This document shows positions 18,649-25,936 of a stretch of DNA of 64,000 nucleotides, piece after piece. Positions within the stretch are counted from its first letter, which is position 1, and every line of letters starts with the position of its first letter. Source of the DNA: an uncultured Selenomonas sp. (lineage in GTDB: Bacteria > Bacillota > Negativicutes > Selenomonadales > Selenomonadaceae); assembly GCA_900552565.1 (NCBI GenBank), contig USAK01000002.1, positions 30,860 through 94,859 of the forward strand, in the 5' to 3' direction. A model generated the notes under the pieces. That model saw nothing but the letters and a program-made list of their open reading frames with translations. It was not told where the DNA came from and searched no databases. A program made the position numbers and the translations under genes.

Positions 18649-19743
18649 TCAGCGCGAAGCCCTGCGTATGAGGATAAAGCCCGCGATAAGGCCAACGATG
18701 TTCGGAATCCAGACCGCGAGAAGCGGCGCAACAGCACCGCTGCGCGCAAGGGCATTGCCCATCGTCATCAGTGCATAATAGAAGAAGATGATGATGACAC
18801 TCATGGCAAAGCCAGCCGAAGAGCTGTTGCGCGTCGGCTGCAGGCCCAAAGGCACGCCGATGAGCGCGAAAATCAGGCTGGCCATCGGCACAGTAATGCG
18901 CTGATAGAGTTCTGCCTCCAGCTTGTTCGTATCAACATACTGCGACTTCATGATGTTAATCTGTGCGCGCAGTTCCTTCATCGTGAGTTCTTCCGGGTCT
19001 TTCTGCTCGCGCACAATCTGTTTCGGGTTTGCGGCAATCGGCAGCACCTGCGTATCAAAACGCATGCTGTGCTCACTCTGCCCCTCCGAGATATCGTAAA
19101 GCATGCCGTTGTGCATGATCCATTTATTCATGCTGTACTCGGCGTATTCCGCATTCTCGACGTGGCTGACTTTGCCGTCGCTGTTGAAATCCTGCATGGT
19201 CACGCCCTGCAGGGTCTGCGTATCGCCATCGTAGCGCCGCGCGTAGACGAGGCGCTGAATCTGGCCATCCTTGATATCCTTGAGGATGATGTGCTCCTGC
19301 GACTTCATGCCGTTATTGCCCTGAATCTCATAATAGAGGACATTGCGGTAAGCCGTATTGGCCCACGGCACGACGTATTCGTTGAACGCGATGGCGCCGA
19401 TGCTGACGAGCAGGCCCATGATGACGGCCGGTGCAGCGATGCGGTAAAAACCGATGCCGCACGATTTCATGGCCGTGATCTCACTTGAGCTCGACAGGCG
19501 GCCGAACGTCAGAAGCGTTGCGAGCAGCATGGACATCGGGAACGTCCACATAATGACCGACGGCAGACCAAAAATAAAGATTTTGACTACGGCCGAAAGC
19601 GACGCGCCGTAATCCGTAATGTACTTGGCAATCTTGAAGAGCGTACCGGAACCGATGAATACAGCAGAGAATGCGCAGATGCCAAAGATGAAGGCTTTGA
19701 AGACCTCCCGAAATATGTACTTGTCCAAGATTCTGATATGCAT
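18649..19743 (-). CDS. LptF/LptG-family LPS export permease
   Basis: This 364-aa protein has the LptF/G layout: three N-terminal helices, a periplasmic beta-jellyroll (about 130-255) and three C-terminal helices. The N-terminal LDKYIFREVFKAF and the PMSMLLATLLTFGRLSSSSEITAMKSCG segment (LptB contact) are hallmarks. It works with LptB and LptC to extract LPS from the inner membrane. Only one such gene is here, 13 bp after lptB. ATG at 19743 has GGAGA upstream. Confidence 0.93.
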   Translation of the reverse strand: MHIRILDKYIFREVFKAFIFGICAFSAVFIGSGTLFKIAKYITDYGASLSAVVKIFIFGLPSVIMWTFPMSMLLATLLTFGRLSSSSEITAMKSCGIGFYRIAAPAVIMGLLVSIGAIAFNEYVVPWANTAYRNVLYYEIQGNNGMKSQEHIILKDIKDGQIQRLVYARRYDGDTQTLQGVTMQDFNSDGKVSHVENAEYAEYSMNKWIMHNGMLYDISEGQSEHSMRFDTQVLPIAANPKQIVREQKDPEELTMKELRAQINIMKSQYVDTNKLEAELYQRITVPMASLIFALIGVPLGLQPTRNSSSAGFAMSVIIIFFYYALMTMGNALARSGAVAPLLAVWIPNIVGLIAGFILIRRASR

Positions 19744-19756
19744 TGCTGATTCTCCG

Positions 19757-20476
19757 TTACAGTGTGAAATTATCGCCAAGATAGAACTTCTTGGCCACTG
19801 GGCTGTTCGCGATGGTCTGGCTGTCCCCCTCCAGGAGGATTTTGCCGCTGTTCAGGATGTAAGCACGGTCGACAATCTGCAGCGTCTCGCGGACGTTGTG
19901 GTCCGTGATGAGGATGCCCATGCCCCTCTCCTTGAGGTACTGGACGATTTCCTGGATATCGGCCACGGCCAGCGGGTCGACGCCGGCAAACGGCTCATCG
20001 AGCAGGATGAACTGCGGCTCAAGTGCCAGGCAGCGGGCAATCTCGACGCGGCGGCGCTCGCCGCCCGAGAGCTCTGTGCCCTTGCGCTCACGCACATGGC
20101 CGATATGGAATTCTTCGAGCAGTTCCTCGAATTTATCCTTCTGCTCGGCTTTCGAGAGCTTCGTCGTCTCGAGGATAGCCATGATGTTCTCCTCGACCGT
20201 AAGCTTGCGGAAAATCGAAGGCTCCTGCGTGAGGTAGCTGATGCCGAGCGCCGCCCGGTGATACATCGGCTCATCCGTGATGTTGATGTCCGAAAGGAAC
20301 ACCTCGCCAGATGTCGGACGCTCCAGCCCCACAATCATATAGAATGTCGTGGTCTTGCCCGCACCATTCGGTCCGAGCAGGCCGACAATCTCTCCTTTAT
20401 TCACACGCAGAGAAACGCGGTCTACGACCGTGCGCTTCTTGAATGTCTTTACCAGATTCCTTGCCTCGATATGCAA
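19757..20476 (-). CDS. lptB: LPS export ABC transporter ATP-binding protein LptB
   Basis: This 239-aa ATPase powers LPS extraction. Walker A is [16 protein letters not shown], the signature is [17 protein letters not shown], Walker B is [16 protein letters not shown] and the H-loop is [10 protein letters not shown], all characteristic of LptB. The most likely start is TTG at 20476 because GGAGGG ends 7 nt before it; a TTG at 20491 would place the ribosome-binding site inside the gene. Confidence 0.96.
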   Translation of the reverse strand: MHIEARNLVKTFKKRTVVDRVSLRVNKGEIVGLLGPNGAGKTTTFYMIVGLERPTSGEVFLSDINITDEPMYHRAALGISYLTQEPSIFRKLTVEENIMAILETTKLSKAEQKDKFEELLEEFHIGHVRERKGTELSGGERRRVEIARCLALEPQFILLDEPFAGVDPLAVADIQEIVQYLKERGMGILITDHNVRETLQIVDRAYILNSGKILLEGDSQTIANSPVAKKFYLGDNFTL

Positions 20477-20521
20477 AATCGTGCCCTCCAAAATACGCAG
20501 ATTCCCGTTTAATCTATCTCT

Positions 20522-21214
20522 TTATTGTACCTTAGCTGACCCATCATCGGCAAGATAAATCGTCATGCGGTTGCTGCGCATCGTGTTATTTTCCTGTACA
20601 GCCCAGGCATTCCCCGTAATGACGGCCTTGCCCTGTTCCTTGCCGTAGTAATCCATCTGGTCGCCGCCGGCTTCCATGGCCCGCGACGGGCTGACGACAT
20701 GGGCATTGCCCTCGCCGATGTAATGCTCATCCTTGAGCCAGCCGTAAATGCGGTCGGCCGTGAATGTATCATCGCCGCTCGTCAGCTGGCCGCCGCGGTC
20801 GATGACGATGTAGTCATTCTGCTGCGGGAAATAGTCAATCTGCTCGCCCGAGAATGTCTTGTCATCGCGCGACCCGTGGACATTGCCCGTGGCCATCATG
20901 TGTTCCTGGCCGTCGGACATCAGATGGTCGCACGTCAGGCGCGTTCCCTGATAAACGGCAATGACATTGCCATCGACCGTGGCCGCCTGCGTCTTGGAAT
21001 TGTACGTCGCGCGGGCACCCGTAACCTTGGAATCACCGCGTGTCAAAAGTACATAGCCCGTGGCCGTAGCCTCGCCCGTGTTCATATCGTATTCCAACGT
21101 ATCGGCATCAAGCGATGCCGGCACGCTGTCCGCCGCCGCATAAATAGTCCCCATCTGCAGGGACAGAGCGGCTGCAACGGCTGCGAGCACGCCTCTCATC
21201 TTTTTGTTCTTCAT
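20522..21214 (-). CDS. lptA: LptA/OstA-family periplasmic LPS-bridge protein
   Basis: This 230-aa exported protein has a signal peptide (about 1-27, ending YAAADS) and OstA-type repeats such as LEYDMNTGEATATGYVLL and the middle YNSKTQAATVDGNV region. It should polymerise into the periplasmic bridge that carries LPS to LptD. It is longer than E. coli LptA (185 aa), with room for an extra jellyroll turn. Its ATG overlaps the lptC stop by 4 nt. Confidence 0.93.
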   Translation of the reverse strand: MKNKKMRGVLAAVAAALSLQMGTIYAAADSVPASLDADTLEYDMNTGEATATGYVLLTRGDSKVTGARATYNSKTQAATVDGNVIAVYQGTRLTCDHLMSDGQEHMMATGNVHGSRDDKTFSGEQIDYFPQQNDYIVIDRGGQLTSGDDTFTADRIYGWLKDEHYIGEGNAHVVSPSRAMEAGGDQMDYYGKEQGKAVITGNAWAVQENNTMRSNRMTIYLADDGSAKVQ

Positions 21215-21774
21215 TGTTGTTCTGCCCCCTCCGCGAGTTTTTCAATATGCGCTTTGCCGGAAATCTTGATTTTCTTGAAGCCATCCGTACTGTCGATGCG
21301 GTCGCCCCAGGCCTTGATGGTATCATTTGAGACATTGGCCTGGCCGATGGCCGAGAGCATGCCTTCCTTCGCTGTCCATAAGAGCTGGTCGCTCGTGAGT
21401 TTTGCCCCGTCACTCGTCGTGATCGTGACATCTCCATCAATCTGGATGTCCTTCGTTTCATTATTATAAGAGCCATGCTCTGCCGTGACTTCGGCAGAAC
21501 GGCCATCCTGCTGATAGAAATGGCCGGTGAGCCCTGTCAGTTCTGCATTGCGTGAATCAATATCGACTTCAATATGGTCAGCCGTGAGGTCCCAGATTTT
21601 GACGCCGTCTTTTTCCTCACTGATCGTGTTGTTGTCGTACGTCATGACACGCGGCTGGTCATCCTGCGAATTGTCGACTTTCGGTGTCTCAGGCACCGTG
21701 CGCACCGCCCAGATGACAACGCAGGCAAAGAAAATAAGGCCGAGTGCCACGAGGGTTTTCTGCTTGCCATTCAT
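21211..21774 (-). CDS. lptC: LPS export protein LptC
   Basis: This 187-aa protein has one N-terminal membrane helix (about 8-25) and a periplasmic jellyroll with IWDLTADHIEVDIDSRNAELTGL, the LptC/OstA-type pattern. It receives LPS from the LptB-F/G complex and passes it to LptA. ATG at 21774 overlaps the stop of the upstream acyltransferase (ATGA), and the following lptA overlaps by 4 nt. The longer frame to 21864 lies inside the upstream gene. Confidence 0.92.
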   Translation of the reverse strand: MNGKQKTLVALGLIFFACVVIWAVRTVPETPKVDNSQDDQPRVMTYDNNTISEEKDGVKIWDLTADHIEVDIDSRNAELTGLTGHFYQQDGRSAEVTAEHGSYNNETKDIQIDGDVTITTSDGAKLTSDQLLWTAKEGMLSAIGQANVSNDTIKAWGDRIDSTDGFKKIKISGKAHIEKLAEGAEQQ

Positions 21775-22685
21775 TTTTTCTCTTCCTGCCCCCTTACGGT
21801 ATGATGCTTGCCGAGTTTCTGCTGTTCCGGCTTCGTGTTCCAGCGTTTCTGGAACCAGAGCCACTGCGTCGGGTTGTCGCGGATGATCTGCTCGACGACT
21901 TTGGTCATGCGGGCCGTAAAGTCGAGTAGGTCCTTATCCGTGTCCCCTGTATCATGATATCGCATGACCTCGCCGACGACAACCTTATGTTTGCCATTGG
22001 GCTGACGCAGGATGAAGGCGGGGATGACCGGCGAATTGAATTTGCGCGCGAAAACGGCAGGTCCCATCGGCGTCGCGGCAATCTTGCCAAGGAACGGCAG
22101 GAACGCACCGCCCGGGCCGGCATCCTGGTCGACGAGGAAGCCTAAAATCTTGCCGCTCTTCAGGGCGCGGGCCGCAGCGATGAGCTCGCTCGTGCCGCGC
22201 GAGAAAATCTCGACATGAATCGTCTTGCGCAAATCGTTGAGTGCATATGTGTACTGCATGTTCGGCTGCGGCTTGGCGATGGCCGTAACGGGCAGGCCGT
22301 TGAGCGTAAAGGCCGCTGACAGCCACTCCCACGTGCCGATATGTCCTGTGATGATGGCCACGCCATGACCTTCAGCAAGAGCCGCTTTCAGGCGTTCCAG
22401 ATGGTCAATCTCGATATACTGGCCAAAATTCTTCTCATTGAGATGCGGCATATAGAGGATTTCCAGGACATTGCGGGCAAGGTTGATGAAGGACTCCCGC
22501 ACGAGATGGCGGGCCTTGGCCTCATCGATACCGAGTGCCGGCATCATCTGGGAAACAGCGCGCTCCCTTTCCTTCTTGATGAGGAGATAATAGAGATTGC
22601 CGAGCACCCAGCCAATGGCCATCAGCAGCCGGTACGGCGTGTGGCAGGCCACCTTGCTCAAGAACATCACGAGTTTATACTGCAT
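21771..22685 (-). CDS. lipid A late acyltransferase, LpxL/HtrB family
   Basis: This 304-aa protein belongs to the lysophospholipid/lauroyl acyltransferase family. The catalytic HX4E-type motif is GHIGTWEW (about residue 113), and FLVDQDAGPGGAFLPFLG and the late TQWLWFQKRWNTKP are typical. It adds a secondary acyl chain to Kdo2-lipid IVA at the inner membrane. A second paralogue lies at 34680-35549; which acts first (LpxL-like) or second (LpxM-like) cannot be told. It is coupled to lptC by a 4-nt overlap. Confidence 0.92.
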   Translation of the reverse strand: MQYKLVMFLSKVACHTPYRLLMAIGWVLGNLYYLLIKKERERAVSQMMPALGIDEAKARHLVRESFINLARNVLEILYMPHLNEKNFGQYIEIDHLERLKAALAEGHGVAIITGHIGTWEWLSAAFTLNGLPVTAIAKPQPNMQYTYALNDLRKTIHVEIFSRGTSELIAAARALKSGKILGFLVDQDAGPGGAFLPFLGKIAATPMGPAVFARKFNSPVIPAFILRQPNGKHKVVVGEVMRYHDTGDTDKDLLDFTARMTKVVEQIIRDNPTQWLWFQKRWNTKPEQQKLGKHHTVRGQEEKK

Positions 22686-22715
22686 GGAAAAATGCCTCCA
22701 ATGTCTTTCAAAAAA

Positions 22716-23276
22716 TTACTGGGCGAGACCATCCATACGCTCAGGCGCTTTGAAGCCTTCCAAAAGCTTCTGCCATTTGCCTTGGGCCTTGAGGATGAAT
22801 TCGATGATTTCCCTCACGGCGCCGCGGCCGCCTGGATAGGCAGAAACGACCGCAGAAGCCTCGCGCACTTCCTGCACGCCGTCGCCCACAGCGGCAGGAA
22901 AGCCGACCTGCCCCATGATGGGCAGGTCGACGAGGTCATCACCGATGTAAGCGATTTCCTCATCAGCGAGACCGGTACGTGCCTTGAGCTCCCGATAGGC
23001 CTCTCTCTTATCGAGATTGCCCTGGAATACTTCCGTGATATGAAGCTCTTTGGCACGATACAAGAGCTGCTTCGACTCACGGCCGGTAATGATGGCCGTC
23101 TTGAGGCCCGCGCGGTGAGACAGTGTAATGCCCAGACCATCGCGGCAGAAAAACGGCTTAAATAGCTCGCCTTCCGGTCCGATATAAATGCCGCCGTCGG
23201 TCAGCACACCATCGACATCAAAGATGATGAGCCTGACTTTCTTGGCGCGTTCGACTGCATCCGCTCGAAATTCCAT
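22716..23276 (-). CDS. kdsC: 3-deoxy-D-manno-octulosonate 8-phosphate phosphatase KdsC
   Basis: This 186-aa HAD phosphatase removes phosphate from Kdo-8-P. The nucleophile motif is IIFDVDGVLTDGGIYIG and the later Asp pair is in YIGDDLVDLPIM. It lacks a cap domain, as expected for this tetrameric enzyme. ATG at 23276 is preferred over TTG at 23285, since a G-rich ribosome-binding site is 9 nt before the ATG. It directly follows kdsD. Confidence 0.95.
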   Translation of the reverse strand: MEFRADAVERAKKVRLIIFDVDGVLTDGGIYIGPEGELFKPFFCRDGLGITLSHRAGLKTAIITGRESKQLLYRAKELHITEVFQGNLDKREAYRELKARTGLADEEIAYIGDDLVDLPIMGQVGFPAAVGDGVQEVREASAVVSAYPGGRGAVREIIEFILKAQGKWQKLLEGFKAPERMDGLAQ

Positions 23277-23277
23277 A

Positions 23278-24261
23278 TCAGACAACCCCCTGACGCAAAA
23301 GGTCGGTCAGATGAACGATGCCGACAGGAATGCCCTTGTCGTCGATGACCGGCAGGACCGTGACCGGACGCGGCTTGTGCTTTTCCATAACGGAAAGAGC
23401 GGCCGCAGCCATCTGCTGCGGTGCAATCGTCAGCGGCTCCGTGAACATGATTTTTTCCACGGCCTCGTCAAGGAATTTATAATCCTTGGCAAGGGCGCGG
23501 CGGATGATGCCATCGGTGATGAGGCCGACGAATTTGCCGTCGTCATCGATGACCGAAACAGCGCCGAGGCCTTTATCCGTCATAACAAACAGGGCATCTT
23601 TGACCGTCTTGCCGCAGTGAATCAGCGGGTTGTCCTTGCCCGTATGCATGACGTTTTCGACTTTGAGCAGCAGACGGCGGCCCAGCGCGCCGCCCGGATG
23701 GAACATCGCAAAGTCCTGACTCGTGAAGTTGCGCTCCGACATCAGCGCCATGGCAATGGCATCGCCCATGGCGAGCGTTGCCGTCGTGCTGGCCGTCGGT
23801 GCAAGGCCAAGCGGACAGGCCTCACGCTCCACGCTGATATCGATGAAGTAATCGCAGAATTTGCCGAGCTGCGACTCACGGCGTCCGCACATGGCGACAA
23901 TCGTCGCGCCAATGCGGCGGATAATCGGCAGGATATTGACGATTTCCGTCGACTCGCCGCTGTTCGAGATAGCGATAACCACATCATTTTCCGTGACCAT
24001 GCCGAGGTCTCCGTGGAAAGCTTCGGCCGGATGCAGGAAAAAGGCCGGCGTGCCCGTGCTGGCGAGCGTCGCTGCAATCTTGCGGCCGACATGGCCGGAT
24101 TTGCCCATCCCCGTGACGACGACGCGTGCGGGGCAGGCCAGAATACAATTGACAACTTTAACGAATTCATCGCCAATGCGGTCCTTGAGAGCAAGAACTG
24201 CCTTGCCTTCAATATCCAGAGTCTCAACGGCTCTTGCCTTGATATTCTTCTCGTTGCTCAC
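23278..24261 (-). CDS. kdsD: arabinose-5-phosphate isomerase KdsD
   Basis: This 327-aa enzyme makes D-arabinose 5-phosphate from ribulose 5-phosphate, the first step to Kdo. It has an N-terminal SIS domain (GMGKSGHVGRKIAATLASTGTPAFFLHPAEAFHGDLGM) and two C-terminal CBS domains (about 205-325). GTG at 24261 is the likely start, with AGGAGG 6 nt upstream; the ATG at 24276 would put that site inside the gene. It is followed at once by kdsC. Confidence 0.95.
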   Translation of the reverse strand: MSNEKNIKARAVETLDIEGKAVLALKDRIGDEFVKVVNCILACPARVVVTGMGKSGHVGRKIAATLASTGTPAFFLHPAEAFHGDLGMVTENDVVIAISNSGESTEIVNILPIIRRIGATIVAMCGRRESQLGKFCDYFIDISVEREACPLGLAPTASTTATLAMGDAIAMALMSERNFTSQDFAMFHPGGALGRRLLLKVENVMHTGKDNPLIHCGKTVKDALFVMTDKGLGAVSVIDDDGKFVGLITDGIIRRALAKDYKFLDEAVEKIMFTEPLTIAPQQMAAAALSVMEKHKPRPVTVLPVIDDKGIPVGIVHLTDLLRQGVV

Positions 24262-24272
24262 GCTGCTCCTCC

Positions 24273-25097
24273 TCATGCCTGATGACGAATGACCTTGTGG
24301 ATGGCCAGAGCATCCCTCAGCAGGTCTTCGAGTTTATCGAGATAAACCATGTTGGCGCCATCCGAGAGTGCCTCTTCCGGATTGTCGTGTACCTCGAGGA
24401 ACAGCGCATCGATGCCGACGCCTGCGGCTGCGCGCACGAGGTATTCAACAAATTCGCGGTTGCCCGAGGAAGTCGTGCCATTGCCGCCAGGCAGCTGGAC
24501 ACTGTGCGTGCCATCAAAGACGACCGGATAGCCAAAGCTGCGCATGATGGGCAGGCTGCGCATATCGACAACGAGGTTGTGATAGCCAAACGAAGCGCCG
24601 CGCTCCGTCAGAAGCATCTGTTCGCAGCCGCATTCATGGAGTTTGTCAACGACATTGCGCATGTCCTCAGGTGCGAGGAACTGTCCCTTCTTGACATTGA
24701 CGACGCGGCCCGTCTGAGCCGCTGCATGCAGAAGATCCGTTTGACGGCAGAGGAAGGCCGGAATCTGCAGGATGTCTGCGACTTCTGCCGCCGATGCAGC
24801 CTGTGTCGTCTCATGAATGTCCGTCACGATGGGGACATTGAGCGTCTCCTTGATTTCCTTCAGCATCTCAAGGCCTTTCTTGAGCCCCGGACCGCGGAAA
24901 CTGTGATAGGAGGAACGATTTGCCTTATCAAAAGAAGCCTTGAATACGTAATTGATGCCGAGACGGCCGCAGATTTCCTTGATCGTACGCCCGATGAGCA
25001 GGCAGCGGTCCATGCCCTCAAGGACGCATGGGCCGGCGAGGAGTGCCAGCGGCTCGCCTTCACCGATCATGAAATTTCCAACCTTGACCTTATTCAT
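24273..25097 (-). CDS. kdsA: 3-deoxy-8-phosphooctulonate synthase KdsA
   Basis: This 274-aa enzyme condenses arabinose 5-phosphate with phosphoenolpyruvate to give Kdo-8-P. Signatures are LLAGPCVLE near the start, [12 protein letters not shown] (about 55-66), the [23 protein letters not shown] stretch and [15 protein letters not shown] at 25097 has GGAAGGTG upstream and is preferred over GTG at 25106. Confidence 0.97.
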   Translation of the reverse strand: MNKVKVGNFMIGEGEPLALLAGPCVLEGMDRCLLIGRTIKEICGRLGINYVFKASFDKANRSSYHSFRGPGLKKGLEMLKEIKETLNVPIVTDIHETTQAASAAEVADILQIPAFLCRQTDLLHAAAQTGRVVNVKKGQFLAPEDMRNVVDKLHECGCEQMLLTERGASFGYHNLVVDMRSLPIMRSFGYPVVFDGTHSVQLPGGNGTTSSGNREFVEYLVRAAAGVGIDALFLEVHDNPEEALSDGANMVYLDKLEDLLRDALAIHKVIRHQA

Positions 25098-25146
25098 ACG
25101 ATTCACCTTCCACTTTCTGTGCTAAAAAATCTTCTGCTTCTCATAT

Positions 25147-25881
25147 TTATTTTTTCATCATCTGGTGGTAGATCTCATTGACTTTGGCGAGATCCTCCGC
25201 CGTATCGACGCCGACGAAGCGGTACGGCGTCTTGATGACCTTGATGCGGTAGCCATTTTCAAGGGCCCGCAGCTGCTCAAGGCTCTCGGCATGTTCAAGA
25301 GGCGTTTCTGCCATCTTCGCATACTGCAGCAGGAAATCCCGCTTGTACGCATAGATGCCGATGTGCTTGTAAACCGGCGTACCTGTATGGCGCGGATACG
25401 GCAGCAGCGAACGTGAGAAATACAGGGCATAGCCCTTCCTGTCCATGACCACCTTGACATTGTTGGGGTTCTTTGTCTCTGCCTCATCCGTGATTTCCGT
25501 GCAGACCGTTGCCATCTGCAGGTCCGCGTCGCCGTCAAAAGCAGCGGCGAGCTCGTCGATGAGCGCCGGCTCGATGAGCGGTTCATCGCCCTGTACATTG
25601 ATGATGAGGTCAACATCCGGATATTTTTCAGCGACCTCGGCGAGGCGGTCCGTGCCGGTCGGATGGTCTTTGCGCGTCATGACTGCCTTCCCGCCATGCT
25701 GCAGGACAGCTTCGTAGATGCGTTCATCATCGGTGGCCACAAGGGCTTCCGCGACGCGCGCAGCTTTGGCCGCACGCTCATAGACGCGGCAGATCATGGG
25801 CTTTCCGGCAATATCCTTCAGGGGTTTGCCCGGCAGACGCGTCGATGCATAGCGCGCCGGAATGACACAGAGAACATTCAT
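25147..25881 (-). CDS. kdsB: CMP-Kdo synthetase KdsB
   Basis: This 244-aa cytidylyltransferase activates Kdo as CMP-Kdo. The N-terminus VIPARYASTRLPGKPL is the nucleotide-binding signature, and INVQGDEPLIEP and the later RFVGVDTAEDL fit KdsB. It has its own good promoter and heads the kdsB-kdsA-kdsD-kdsC-acyltransferase-lpt run. Confidence 0.97.
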   Translation of the reverse strand: MNVLCVIPARYASTRLPGKPLKDIAGKPMICRVYERAAKAARVAEALVATDDERIYEAVLQHGGKAVMTRKDHPTGTDRLAEVAEKYPDVDLIINVQGDEPLIEPALIDELAAAFDGDADLQMATVCTEITDEAETKNPNNVKVVMDRKGYALYFSRSLLPYPRHTGTPVYKHIGIYAYKRDFLLQYAKMAETPLEHAESLEQLRALENGYRIKVIKTPYRFVGVDTAEDLAKVNEIYHQMMKK

Positions 25882-25907
25882 GAACTTTCTATCCTTTCTA
25901 TTTTTCT

Positions 25908-25936
25908 ATTATATATAGAGGGAACGAGGATTTCAA
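25908..25936 (-). promoter_or_regulatory. promoter of the kdsB unit
   Basis: On the minus strand, TTGAAA and a perfect TATAAT are separated by 17 bp, 27 bp before the kdsB ATG. The -35 box overlaps the waaA-lpxK stop codon, so Kdo and Lpt genes can be expressed apart from the lipid A genes upstream. Confidence 0.75.
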
